Source: Acanthosoma haemorrhoidale (Eukaryota; Arthropoda; Insecta; Hemiptera; Acanthosomatidae). Taken from it: DNA of 64,000 nt. Under the pieces are notes generated by a model. That model was not told the origin of the DNA, did no database searches, and was given only the letters and a program-made list of their open reading frames with translations. This document shows, piece by piece, positions 48,575-57,735 of the stretch. Position numbers and translations under genes: made by a program. Where the stretch lies: positions 104,348,509 to 104,412,508 of the forward strand of contig OV884015.1 in assembly GCA_930367205.1 (NCBI GenBank), written 5' to 3'. Numbering within the stretch: position 1 is the stretch's first letter; each line of letters begins with the position of its first letter.

Positions 48575-49996
48575 CCCGAGATCTGCCCCTATTTATAGTT
48601 AGTGGTGGCTCGTTAGGGCCAATCATCTACCTCGTTGTTGTAACCAATAAGGGCTAAGTAAGTGGTCGGTCTTTGTGTAGGCAGCCGAAGGCTGTGGGGT
48701 TTCTACCTGCTTTGGGTTAGCGGTTAACACTCGGCTTGCAGCTGTGACATATTTATTGTTTACACATTTACAATGCTATTTACATTTGTTTAAATTAATT
48801 TACAATATATATATACAATAGAGTATAGGGTGATTTATCTTATGTAGTTAGCGGTCGCTACACATGTATATATATAACTGTCTGATAAACTTACGAGTAT
48901 CATCTTCATGTTGAGGTTGGAAAGTTTTTAGTTTATTCGATGGCTCCAAATTATAAATATTACTAATCGCAACAGCATAGAAAAATAGCTGAGGTTTATT
49001 CACGAATCTATTCCCAGATGTTCCGATCCAACGTAACCATTGTATCCTATAATTGAGCGATCGATCAAACTGGACCGTCTGTTTTTATTTCAATATGCGA
49101 ACAGCTCAGCAGCACTTGATACGGCGAAATAGAATACAAATGACATATTTTCCCTCCTTTTTAAACTAATGGAACCCGGATTTAGAATCCACAACTCATT
49201 TTTCGTGACCGGACTCTGCCAACCCATCTGAAGTTTATCAGAAAACGGTCCTTAAGAACTCCGTAAGTGGATCGCGATTGGCTCATCATTATTCAGCATC
49301 AACATCATCAATTCCTCACTGATGACATCATCATTATCTCCAGACTTCTTGATTAATGACTGCCAGTTCATTTTTGAACTGTTTCATGCCTGTTACTGAT
49401 TCTGATATTTTCCTATTCGACAGACTCACGTGGCCCAGGCTTTGAAATCCCTTCTTTGTATCCAGATTTTTGATGATAGCAATTTGATTGTTGGTGTAAT
49501 ATTTCGGTCATATTTTGTATTGGTAGTAAAAAATTAAGAAAAGCTCAAAAAATGTAATATTTTTAAAGAATAAGATAAAAGGATTTCTTAAAAGAGGGAT
49601 TTATCGTCTCATTTTTAAAAATTAATTGATTTTCCTGGTATGATTGGATTTGTTACTTCTGAAAAGCCTTCTTGGGCTACTTGTAAGTCTGATAACACTC
49701 CCGTTTATAAAAGATACAGGGGCCAACAGCTTTAGTTTTTCTTGAATAATTCCTTAAGGGCGCTTTGAATAAACATTGGAATACTTATTAGCACTAATAT
49801 AAGTTGTTTATAATAATTACACACTTTATAAAATGTCTTTACAGCAACTGTCTTTCTTTTCTGTGAGCCCTGAAGTTAATTCGTAAATTTTTCAAACTAT
49901 TCTCTCTCATAAACATCCTTATAAATACAATATCACTCCAATAAAATTCTTAGTCTACCTCTGGAACTCAAGAATATTTTTTAACATTACACTCTC
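48575..49996. other. No gene recognised
   Basis: AT-rich interval. No frame over 60 codons and no motif. Confidence 0.5.
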
Positions 49997-50231
49997 GAAT
50001 ACGCAACAGGCCGCACCTATTATTACGGAGAATTCAAATTTAGGTAAGTGTGCACTTGTTCATCAACTTCCAGAGAAATATTACGTTGTTACATATATTT
50101 TTTTTAAATGCCGAAATATTAAATGCTTCTTCTTGATTGTTTAGTTATCAATATTCAAATTTATCAGACTCAAAAGTACCGAATACGACGGAATATCACG
50201 ATGATTTTGAGTTATGTACTTTTATGGAATA
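49997..50231. repeat. Left arm of 6.8-kb-spaced inverted repeat
   Basis: The reverse complement of this segment matches 56203-56797 if the mariner-like insertion there is removed. Shared blocks include GCGGCCTGTTGCGTATTC at the outer edge, AGAAGCATTTAATATTTCGG, and ATTCCATAAAAGTACATAAC at the inner edge. It could be one terminal repeat of a large DNA transposon or simply an oppositely oriented copy of a dispersed repeat. Confidence 0.75.
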
Positions 50232-50322
50232 CCATTCTGCTCGCTCCACCACGTTCTTGAAATCTCTACCTCCTAATATCCGCTGTGCTTTGTCCTTACG
50301 TAACTTCTTGTTGATCTTCTAA
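50232..50322 (+). pseudogene. Non-LTR RT C-terminal fragment
   Basis: The end of the frame 50137-50322 reads HSARSTTFLKSLPPNIRCAL then SLRNFLLIF and a stop. This resembles the tail at 45366-45600 (STTLWNSLPPNIRHASSLRS). It is probably a scrap of the same LINE family. Confidence 0.45.
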
Positions 50323-51686
50323 TTATTTTTAAAGATTTCTTGTCCTCCGGTAAATAGGTGTTTCTGTGAAGATATTGTTTTGATATATTCATTTTTTGTC
50401 TTTAAAGTAACACTATTATGTTTTTTGTTACCCAAAAGTGAACATATTTCTGTTTACTCCATTATTCAATAGGACATGGTATCATGATATAGCTTCACCT
50501 AAGCAGCACATTACGAGGTGGTCTGCAAAGTTTCCGACCTAACAAAGCTTTTATTTATTTTATTATAATCTTCATGTTGGAAATTGTAGTTTAGAGACAT
50601 TTCTAATTAATTAATGTGTAACCTAATACACGCAGTCTAAGGATTTAATTACACATTATACAATGTGCTGCATTGAATAGCATTTTATTAATTGAAAACA
50701 TCAAATGCCATAGTTGTGTGAATTAACTTGAATATTGGGATGGATGCGACCATGACCGGGCCAATTCTGACGAGACTACCTCACCTTCTCCCTGGTCCCA
50801 CCAAGGGCATTTGGTATAATTAATAAAAATAAACACTTAATAATCAGCCATACGTATTATACAAAAATTGATCACATATTTAAATGTTTTTTGTTATCGG
50901 CAAATATGGTCGGTCTAACCAGCTTCAATCATATTGAATCACTTCCAAAGTGGAGGATTAAAGAGGTTTATAAAGATTAAATTATATGCATAAAAAGTAA
51001 AAAAAAATAATATATTCAGTTTGACATAAATGATATGATAAGTTGGCGCTAATGGTTCTGTCATTAACTGAAGAGGTGTGATAATTACATAATGACACGT
51101 TGTCGCAAACCGCTGGAAATTATTGAGAATGTTGTCTTTCACGCCTGAGAACTGGCAAAGCTATTAATAGAGAATATTTATCGGACCTACTTTTTTTGAG
51201 GGGGGTGGAGGGGAGGGGGTCCTTTAGTTTTTCAAAATCACATATTTTTTATGAGCAGAAAACATTTTTCATCTCCATAAACTGCAAAGGCATGCTTTCG
51301 CAGAAGCGTAGGGATTATTTGTAATGAATAAAAAGAGCCATGACCTCTTCTGCAGTCATCGGACGTTGAGTTGACGTTTGACTACGCGAAAACTCTCCAG
51401 AAAAAGCTATATATTTTATATTATATCTCCTGACCAGAGGAACGCCACTTAAGTCCTGCAGCGTAAGGCACTAGCGCTTAAAGAAGCATGAACTTCTCCT
51501 TTCTTAGTCTTGCCACTGCACTCCGCAAAAGACTTTGATGGACATCCTCGGATGATTGAAGTAGTCAGCTATGGTTCAGGCAACGACTCGAAGTTGAATA
51601 CAATGTTATCTTTTCTCAACCAGTCTTTATAGTTACAAAAAAATACTTTTTTCACTAAAACTTTTCCACATGTATCTTTGATTTTT
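50323..51686. other. No gene recognised; G-rich run
   Basis: AT-rich. A strongly G-rich stretch at about 51199-51220 (runs of six, four and five G) could form a quadruplex. No frame with a motif. Confidence 0.45.
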
Positions 51687-51696
51687 AAATTCGTTC
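51687..51696. repeat. Candidate target-site duplication of the Jockey element, left
   Basis: AAATTCGTTC is repeated at 56023-56032 immediately after the element tail. A 10-base match is within the normal range for Jockey insertions. The match is perfect but short, so the 5' boundary remains provisional. Confidence 0.6.
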
Positions 51697-51755
51697 CAGG
51701 CATCTCATTACGCCACAAGCTATTAACACAAATATCTGTGTTCGAGGCTACACAG

Positions 51756-51785
51756 TTTTTTTTTTTTTTTTTTTGTTTTTTTTTT
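51756..51785. repeat. Poly-T tract upstream of ORF1
   Basis: Nineteen T, one G and ten T. The complement reads like AATAAA followed by a long A run (GAATAAAAAAAAAACAAAAA), which could also mark the end of a - strand retroposon. Within the boundaries set by the duplication, it is part of the 5'UTR. Confidence 0.7.
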
Positions 51786-51819
51786 ATTCAATTAAAAACT
51801 ATTTACAAGAATATGAAAC

Positions 51820-53157
51820 ATGCGTTTCTATCAACAAGTTATATCAGAAAATAAAAAAAAACGCTCAAGATCATTGGGACCTACGCCCACTATGTCACCA
51901 GTCAAACGCAAGCCACGGCGATCTAATCGGAATATCCCAATAAATTCCTCAGCACCTAGCAGCTCTATGGAAGAGATACCACCACAACCCACCACATCAA
52001 AACAAACAACAGTAACTGATGAGTCTCCCTTTTTCACACCCAATAGTTACGAGGTGTTGAAAAATATTGAGGTAGAGGACATGGACTCTACAACAACACC
52101 CACACAGCCCAAGCCACCAGCGATATTCGTTCGCAACATTAGTAATTTCAAATTACTATGCACTCAATTGAGCAAAGTTGTAGGTACAGGCAAATATACT
52201 TGCCTCAATCGATCTCGGGACACAAAAGTTTCTCCGGACACTCCTGAAACATACCGAGGAATTATAAAATACCTAGAAGAAACCAAGGCTGATTTTCATA
52301 CCTACCAACTAAAGCAAGAAAGATCGCTGCGGGTGGTGATTAGAAACCTGCATCCCACAACACCAGCGGACGAGATAGAAAATGAGCTGATAAGTTTAGG
52401 GTACAAGGTTCGCCAAATCACGAATGTCCTCCGTGAGGAAAGACAAGAAAATGATACAAGTATCAAGAAACCAATGCCCTTATTCTTTGTCGATCTAGAG
52501 CGAACAGCTGGAGTGGAGAAAATCTACGAGCTTAACCACTTATACTACACAAGAGTACAGGTCGAAAAGCCTTACCCGAAACGAGACATCGTCCAATGCC
52601 ATAATTGCCAGGCATATGGGCACACAAAATCATACTGCTACCACCCTCCCAGGTGTGTAAAGTGCAGTGGGCAGCACAAAAGTGAATTGTGCAAGAAGCC
52701 CCTAAAATCACCTGCTGTATGCGTGCTCTGTCAGCAAGGCCACCCGGCAAACTATAAAGGCTGTGAGGCTTATAGAATTCTTAAGTCCAGAAGTGAACAA
52801 CGTCGTCGTCCTGAAGAAGAAACATCAGCCACAGGTAGCCCAAGAAGCGCCCCCACCAGAAGTTTGAGGCCTTCAGTCTCTTTTGCTGACGCAGTTCGGA
52901 ACAGAGAGCAGTCACAGGCATTGCCCACACCTCCTCCGCAAGTTCTTCTTTCCCAGCACTCCGCTCATCCCAGCAATCGGCAAACTCAATCCCATCCTCA
53001 ACCACACATCTCGCATATCCCGCCACCTTCAAGCTCTTCAGATCTCACCAGCCTTTTAACCTCATTCCTTACAGAGTTCAGAACCCTAATTACACCTCTC
53101 ATTTCCCTTCTTACAAATCTTGTCTCCTACCTTATCCCCGTTAAACAAAATCCATAA
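51820..53157 (+). CDS. Jockey ORF1, gag-like nucleic-acid-binding protein
   Basis: 445 residues. Residues 10-45 are basic and Ser/Pro-rich. Residues 100-250 form the region usually called PRE_C2HC in Jockey-type gag proteins (IFVRNISNFKLLCTQL, then SLRVVIRNLHPTTP). Three zinc knuckles follow: C260-C263-H268-C273, C279-C282-H286-C291 and C301-C304-H308-C315. The tail is Pro/Ser-rich and ends in a hydrophobic stretch (LLTSFLTEFRTLITPLISLL). Such proteins bind element RNA and form the ribonucleoprotein that delivers it to the target. The ATG at 51820 is preceded by an out-of-frame ATG at 51813 that would give only a 13-codon peptide. No stop or frameshift is present. The stop TAA (53155-53157) is directly followed by ORF2. 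Confidence 0.93.
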   Translation: MRFYQQVISENKKKRSRSLGPTPTMSPVKRKPRRSNRNIPINSSAPSSSMEEIPPQPTTSKQTTVTDESPFFTPNSYEVLKNIEVEDMDSTTTPTQPKPPAIFVRNISNFKLLCTQLSKVVGTGKYTCLNRSRDTKVSPDTPETYRGIIKYLEETKADFHTYQLKQERSLRVVIRNLHPTTPADEIENELISLGYKVRQITNVLREERQENDTSIKKPMPLFFVDLERTAGVEKIYELNHLYYTRVQVEKPYPKRDIVQCHNCQAYGHTKSYCYHPPRCVKCSGQHKSELCKKPLKSPAVCVLCQQGHPANYKGCEAYRILKSRSEQRRRPEEETSATGSPRSAPTRSLRPSVSFADAVRNREQSQALPTPPPQVLLSQHSAHPSNRQTQSHPQPHISHIPPPSSSSDLTSLLTSFLTEFRTLITPLISLLTNLVSYLIPVKQNP

Positions 53158-55848
53158 GTGGATCCTCCCGATTCCGTATCCATTCTCCTTTGGAATGCGA
53201 ATGGTGTTCGCACCCACACTAACGAACTGACAGCACTACTCCATGACAAAAACATCGATGTAGCTCTTATTACTGAAACAAGACTTACAAGTAAACGACC
53301 ATTTACCGTTCGACAGTACCAGACTTATCGAACTGATCACCCAGATGGAAGAGCTCATGCAGGTACCGCTGTCATTGTCCATAACTCCATATCCCATCAC
53401 ATAGTTCCTTTGGTAGCACATGATTTCCTTCAATCCACTGCAGTGTCAATCACCACCCTCACTTTTCCCCTTACTCTAGCATCAGTGTACTGCCCTCCCA
53501 ATAAATCCATTCCCGATTCCCAATTCATCTCCTTTCTAGACTCCATCGGGCATCGTTTCCTTGTGGGTGGGGACTTTAACGCAAAGCACCAACACTGGGG
53601 CTCAAGATCCACAAATACACGAGGACGTGCTTTGCTGTCTGCACTCACACGGAGACATTGCTCCACTATCTCTCCTGACACAGCCACCTATTGGCCATCA
53701 GATCCCAACCGAAATCCAGATCTCCTTGACTTTTTCTTCTACAATAGTTTAGGAACACTAAACTATTCACTCAAGCGCCTCGATGACCTCTCCTCTGATC
53801 ATAGTCCTTTATTATTAACCATTTCCCTTAGACCAATTCACAAACTGCCTCCTCCTTCATTTATTAGGGGCCCAGTTGACTGGGACCACTTCCGTCAGCT
53901 TCTTACAGAGTCCGTAAACCTCAAATTATCCCTGAAAACATCCCAAGACCTAGACGATGCAGTGCATTCTTTCACTACTCTGGTCCAGAGGTCGGCTTGG
54001 GAGGCATCGTCACCCCATCGTCACCCAAGAATCCACAATCATAATCGTTTACCTCAGCATCTCAAAGATCTAATCAAATCCAAACGCCGCTCTAGAACAG
54101 TGTGGCAAAGATCCCGGCATCCTGCTGATCGCCGCTCGTACAATCAGTACTGCCGATTGGTAAAGCGGCGATTGGCATCCTTCCGTTCTGATTCTTTCAA
54201 TTCCTACCTCTCCTCTCTGTCTACCAGGGATAACTCCTTGTGGAATGTAACCAAAAAAATCCTAAAGTATCAACCTGTTTCACATCCACTCCGTCGTGAT
54301 GATGGGTCCTGGGCGGCCTCGGATGGGGATAGGTCGGAGGAATTTGCTCTGCATCTTACCCATACTTTCACACCTCACCTTTCTCATCAAAGCCATACTC
54401 ACAGCAAAACTGTGGAAGATTTCCTCACTTCACCTATTCCTCTCTCTCTTCCACCAAAAGCCGTTAATCCCTCTGAGGTCAAATACCTTCTGAAAAACTT
54501 ACCTTACAGAAAATCCCCTGGATATGATCTCCTAACTCCTCAAATTCTCAAACAACTTCCTCCTAAAGCCATAATCTTCCTAACCTATATATATAATTGC
54601 ATTATCCGAACGACGCACTTTCCTCTCCTCTGGAAACATTCCATTATTGTCCTATTCGCCAAACCCGGTAAACCACCCAATGACACCTCATCTTACCGTC
54701 CAATTAGCCTACTCCCTATCCTCTCAAAAATATTTGAGAAACTCCTACTAAAACGTCTACTTCCAATTGTTGAATCCAAAAACCTTTTTCCCACACACCA
54801 GTTTGGTTTCCGCCAACGACATTCCACTGCTCAACAAGGCCTTCGCGTTGTTGATCACGTCTCCTCAGCCCTTGAAACCAAAAAGTATTGCACTGCTGCC
54901 TTTCTCGATATAGCTCAAGCTTTTGACAGGGTTTGGCACGCAGGTTTGCTCTACAAGCTCAAAAGACATTTACCACAGACCCTTTTCCTAATCCTACAGT
55001 CCTACCTTTCAAACCGCTTCTTCCAAGTCCGCTGTGGCTTAGAATACTCTAACTACTATCCCATAAATGCAGGAGTTCCACAGGGCAGTGTCCTAGGCCC
55101 CATCCTCTATAACCTATACACCGCTGATGTCCCCTCTACTTCCAACACCTTCTTGGCCACATTTGCAGATGACACTGCAGTCTTGTCATCCCACCCAGAC
55201 CCCGACATAGCATCCCATAACCTTCAAAAACACCTTAACGAGATCGAGTATTGGTGCAATCAATGGCGGATCAAAGTTAATGAAGCAAAATGCTCCCACA
55301 TTACCTTCACCCTTTGTCGCAAGACTTGTCCATTAGTTTATTTTAATTCTATTCCTCTCCCAGTAACCGAGACAGTACGGTACTTAGGCTTCCATCTCGA
55401 CAAACGACTGACCTGGAACCCACATACGAGACTAAAAAGACAAGAACTAAACAGACGCTTTGGACAACTGTACAGACTACTTCAAAGGACATCCCATCTC
55501 TCAATAGAAAATAAACTACTAATCTACAAAGTTATACTTAAACCAATCTGGACATACGGAATAGAGCTATGGGGGACAGCAAAAAAGTCGAACATCAAGC
55601 GTATCCAATCCTTTCAATCCAAAGTCCTGAGAACAATAGTAAATGCCCCTTATTATGTCAGCAACAAAACCCTTCATAACGACCTTAATATACCCTACAT
55701 TCTAGAACTCATCCCTTCCAAGTTAATGAAATTCCACAGTAGCCTTTCCAACCACCCTAATCCTGTAGCACAGTCTTTGCACTGCGCCACTCATCCCTAT
55801 AATCCTCCTCGGAGACTGAAACGGCAGTGGCCTCGTGACCTGCTATAA
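53158..55848 (+). CDS. Jockey ORF2, APE endonuclease and reverse transcriptase
   Basis: 896 codons, no internal stop. The APE-type endonuclease spans residues 5-220: WNANG (N13/N15), E40 in ITETRL, GGDFNAKH (D139, N141), D188/D191 in PDLLDFFF, and SSDHS (D214, H215). It nicks target DNA to prime reverse transcription. The RT spans about 450-720: SYRPISLLP, FLDIAQAFDRVWH (D584), GVPQGSVLGP and FADD (D671, D672). The C-terminal domain carries IWTYGIELWGTAKK, and the protein ends QWPRDLL. The reading frame is the same as ORF1 and starts at GTG right after its TAA; no ATG occurs until an LMKF near residue 855. Translation thus needs a non-ATG restart or readthrough, or the start codon was lost by a point change. 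Base composition is GC-richer than the flanks. Confidence 0.93.
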   Translation: MDPPDSVSILLWNANGVRTHTNELTALLHDKNIDVALITETRLTSKRPFTVRQYQTYRTDHPDGRAHAGTAVIVHNSISHHIVPLVAHDFLQSTAVSITTLTFPLTLASVYCPPNKSIPDSQFISFLDSIGHRFLVGGDFNAKHQHWGSRSTNTRGRALLSALTRRHCSTISPDTATYWPSDPNRNPDLLDFFFYNSLGTLNYSLKRLDDLSSDHSPLLLTISLRPIHKLPPPSFIRGPVDWDHFRQLLTESVNLKLSLKTSQDLDDAVHSFTTLVQRSAWEASSPHRHPRIHNHNRLPQHLKDLIKSKRRSRTVWQRSRHPADRRSYNQYCRLVKRRLASFRSDSFNSYLSSLSTRDNSLWNVTKKILKYQPVSHPLRRDDGSWAASDGDRSEEFALHLTHTFTPHLSHQSHTHSKTVEDFLTSPIPLSLPPKAVNPSEVKYLLKNLPYRKSPGYDLLTPQILKQLPPKAIIFLTYIYNCIIRTTHFPLLWKHSIIVLFAKPGKPPNDTSSYRPISLLPILSKIFEKLLLKRLLPIVESKNLFPTHQFGFRQRHSTAQQGLRVVDHVSSALETKKYCTAAFLDIAQAFDRVWHAGLLYKLKRHLPQTLFLILQSYLSNRFFQVRCGLEYSNYYPINAGVPQGSVLGPILYNLYTADVPSTSNTFLATFADDTAVLSSHPDPDIASHNLQKHLNEIEYWCNQWRIKVNEAKCSHITFTLCRKTCPLVYFNSIPLPVTETVRYLGFHLDKRLTWNPHTRLKRQELNRRFGQLYRLLQRTSHLSIENKLLIYKVILKPIWTYGIELWGTAKKSNIKRIQSFQSKVLRTIVNAPYYVSNKTLHNDLNIPYILELIPSKLMKFHSSLSNHPNPVAQSLHCATHPYNPPRRLKRQWPRDLL

Positions 55849-56003
55849 TCGCGTGACAGTGGGAGTCCTGGCAATGGCCAGTTTCTCCAATCATGTCCTA
55901 TTGTATGAATGAGTGAGTGAATGATGACTGTAAATATGGTATGAATGAGATCATTTATCTGTATTATTATTGCCTTATAAAAGGCAGATTGTAATTATTG
56001 CAC

Positions 56004-56009
56004 AATAAA
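56004..56009 (+). promoter_or_regulatory. Polyadenylation signal-like AATAAA of the Jockey element
   Basis: AATAAA lies 13 bases before the presumed element end. The same hexamer at the same place is kept in most truncated copies (before GAAGTT or GTT). Confidence 0.6.
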
Positions 56010-56022
56010 GTTATAAAGTTAT

Positions 56023-56032
56023 AAATTCGTTC
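56023..56032. repeat. Candidate target-site duplication of the Jockey element, right
   Basis: AAATTCGTTC, identical to 51687-51696. Confidence 0.6.
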
Positions 56033-56202
56033 AAGAACGATTCGGAGTTGCCCCCATATTAAATATATCAACAAAATAATTATAATTTGTTGTGCTCCTG
56101 TATGTGTTTCTAGCACTGTTAGCCAACATCTCGAAAAATCAGCCCTACTGATCGTGATTTCGGTAGATGAATAGTTTAAAGCCTTACCTCAAAAAAGTAT
56201 AG

Positions 56203-56797
56203 TATTCCATAAAAGTACATAACTCAACTCAAACATATACATAATTCAAAATCATCCTGATATTCCGCGTGGTATTCGGTACTTTTGAGCCTAATGATTT
56301 TGAATATTGATAATTAAAGATTAAAGAAGAAGCATTTAATATTTCGGCATTAAAAAATATATACAGAGGGGTCCAAAAAAATGGATCCACTGTTTAAAAG
56401 TCCATAACTTGCAAACTAATTGACAGAGTTATCTCATTTTTGGTAGTGTAATAGTTTGTAGTTCCAGCAATCGCCATACAAGCGTTGTATTGCGTTGTTT
56501 TGTTTCGTCATATGACAGTCGCCAGATAGTTAGTGTTTTATTGTTAGTTGTACCTTGTTACTCGAGTAAACATGGCTGGCGTAAGGCTTACATTTGATGA
56601 AAGGAAGTCTGTTTTAAAGTGGTATTTTAAGTACGAAAGGTACTTAAAGGTACACATAGAGGTGCTGTAGAGTATCTACCACGTTCCCCAGACTTAACTC
56701 CTCGGGACTTAACTACACGCACAACAACGCAACAAGCACACACTTAACTAAATTTCCTAAATTCTCCGTAATAATAGGTGCGGCCTGTTGCGTATTC
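56203..56797. repeat. Right arm of 6.8-kb-spaced inverted repeat, interrupted
   Basis: Inverted relative to 49997-50231. Similarity runs from 56203 to about 56363, is broken by a mariner-like insertion, and resumes at about 56735 (CACACTTAACTAAATTTCC) to 56797. The outer limit GCGTATTC is the same in both arms. Confidence 0.75.
56364..56730 (+). mobile_element. Internally deleted mariner/Tc1-like element
   Basis: It starts after TATA with CAGAGGGGTCCAAAAAAATG, a terminus of the type seen in mariner-like elements. An ATG at 56572 opens MAGVRLTFDERKSVLKWYFK, a transposase N-terminus, which within about 25 codons jumps to VEYLPRSPDLTPRDL, the block around the third catalytic acid. More than 200 codons are missing and the frames do not match. 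No right terminal repeat was found, so the 3' end is probably lost. Confidence 0.7.
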
Positions 56798-57224
56798 AAA
56801 TGACGAATGCGAAACAAAAACATCTTTATCTCTCTACAAGTGGACGGTTGTTTAAAGATATATATTTTCTGCCTTTAAGGTTTTCAGGTTATTTCGTCTT
56901 CCTTTGAAGTTCCAGGTCATCAGTCAGTATGCGAATAAAATGGCTCACGTGGAATGGTTGGTTACCAGAATACATTATTAATCTATACCTTATTTTACAA
57001 GTTTATCGTTGAATTGAACTTGACTGAATAAAAGAAAGTTTTATAAGAATATGATAGGAGGCGTTAAAAACATAAATATATTTATACACAAGATATTTTT
57101 GCAGCTGAGGCTACAATTTACAAGTGCTTGTAATACAGCAGCACTAGCTAATAGATTGGAGCCTGAACTCAAACTCAAGTAAGACTTCCTTGGTGGCTTC
57201 CCCCTGCAAACTCATCCTCACCTC
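56798..57224. other. No gene recognised
   Basis: AT-rich interval without frames or repeats that I could identify. Confidence 0.5.
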
Positions 57225-57335
57225 ACATCCATTACACGTCTTCACCATACTTAGCACTAAGCAGACGTTATATACTCCATTATTTATCCGTAAATAAGAT
57301 TACATTATGCGTATTAACATGAATGGTAAAAATAT
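57225..57335 (+). repeat. Repeat R5, partial copy
   Basis: It matches the right half of the R5 copies at 57490-57735 and 59013-59250: TTATATACTCCATTATTTAT, then AAGATTACATTATGCGTATT, then AACATGAA. Confidence 0.65.
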
Positions 57336-57489
57336 CTACGGATTTCATTAGTAATGTAACGTAGTAAAGTGTAATGGTTGGTAACAAAACGATCACAAGT
57401 AGCCTGATCTACTATTGGGTACCTTAGCTACATTCTCCAGCTGTTTGGGAATGACTAGCCTGGAACCCACTGCCAGTAATCTAAGTGCT

Positions 57490-57735
57490 GGGCTCTCTGG
57501 GAACTGAACACTTCCAGTGACCACAACAGAATGAACCCGCTTCTAACAGACCGTCAAGTCCGGGTGCTGGCCGCGAGATGACACGTTTGAAGCGTATTCT
57601 TGCCTATCCGCCTTTGCTGATTGGTCCAGTCATCCATTAAACCTCTTCTCCATACTCAACTCCAAAACAGACATATATTCCATTATTTATCCTTATATAA
57701 AATTACATTACACATATTAACTTGAACTGTAGGAA
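57490..57735 (+). repeat. Repeat R5, copy 2
   Basis: Shares GGGCTCTCT, CACAACAGAATGAACCC, GTCCGGGTGCTGGCCGCGAG and GCTGATTGGTCCAGTCATC with 59013-59250. The shared sequence is GC-richer on the left and AT-rich on the right. Family unknown. Orientation is arbitrary. Confidence 0.75.

Larger units (their letters stand above)
51697..56022 (+). mobile_element. Full-length Jockey-clade non-LTR retrotransposon (family A)
   Basis: About 4.3 kb: 5'UTR of about 123 bases, ORF1 (51820-53157), ORF2 (53158-55848), and a 174-base 3'UTR ending in ACAATAAAG and two TTATAAAG-like repeats. Jockey assignment rests on the gag-type CCHC ORF1, APE-type endonuclease, the RT blocks, and the C-terminal IWTYGIELWGTAKKSNIKRI stretch that is characteristic of that clade. 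Neither ORF has an internal stop, unlike every other copy in the window, so this is the youngest copy here. Its 3'UTR lacks about 165 bases present in the truncated copies. No promoter motif could be confirmed. Confidence 0.85.

Noticed and set aside
51199..51220. G-rich run as a regulatory quadruplex
   Set aside because: It has only three clear runs of three or more separated G blocks, and nothing nearby to regulate. Recorded only as composition.
53236..53433. - strand frames inside Jockey ORF1 and ORF2 (for example 53236-53433, 53430-53687, 52781-53032)
   Set aside because: They are antisense shadows of intact coding sequence with no motif of their own.
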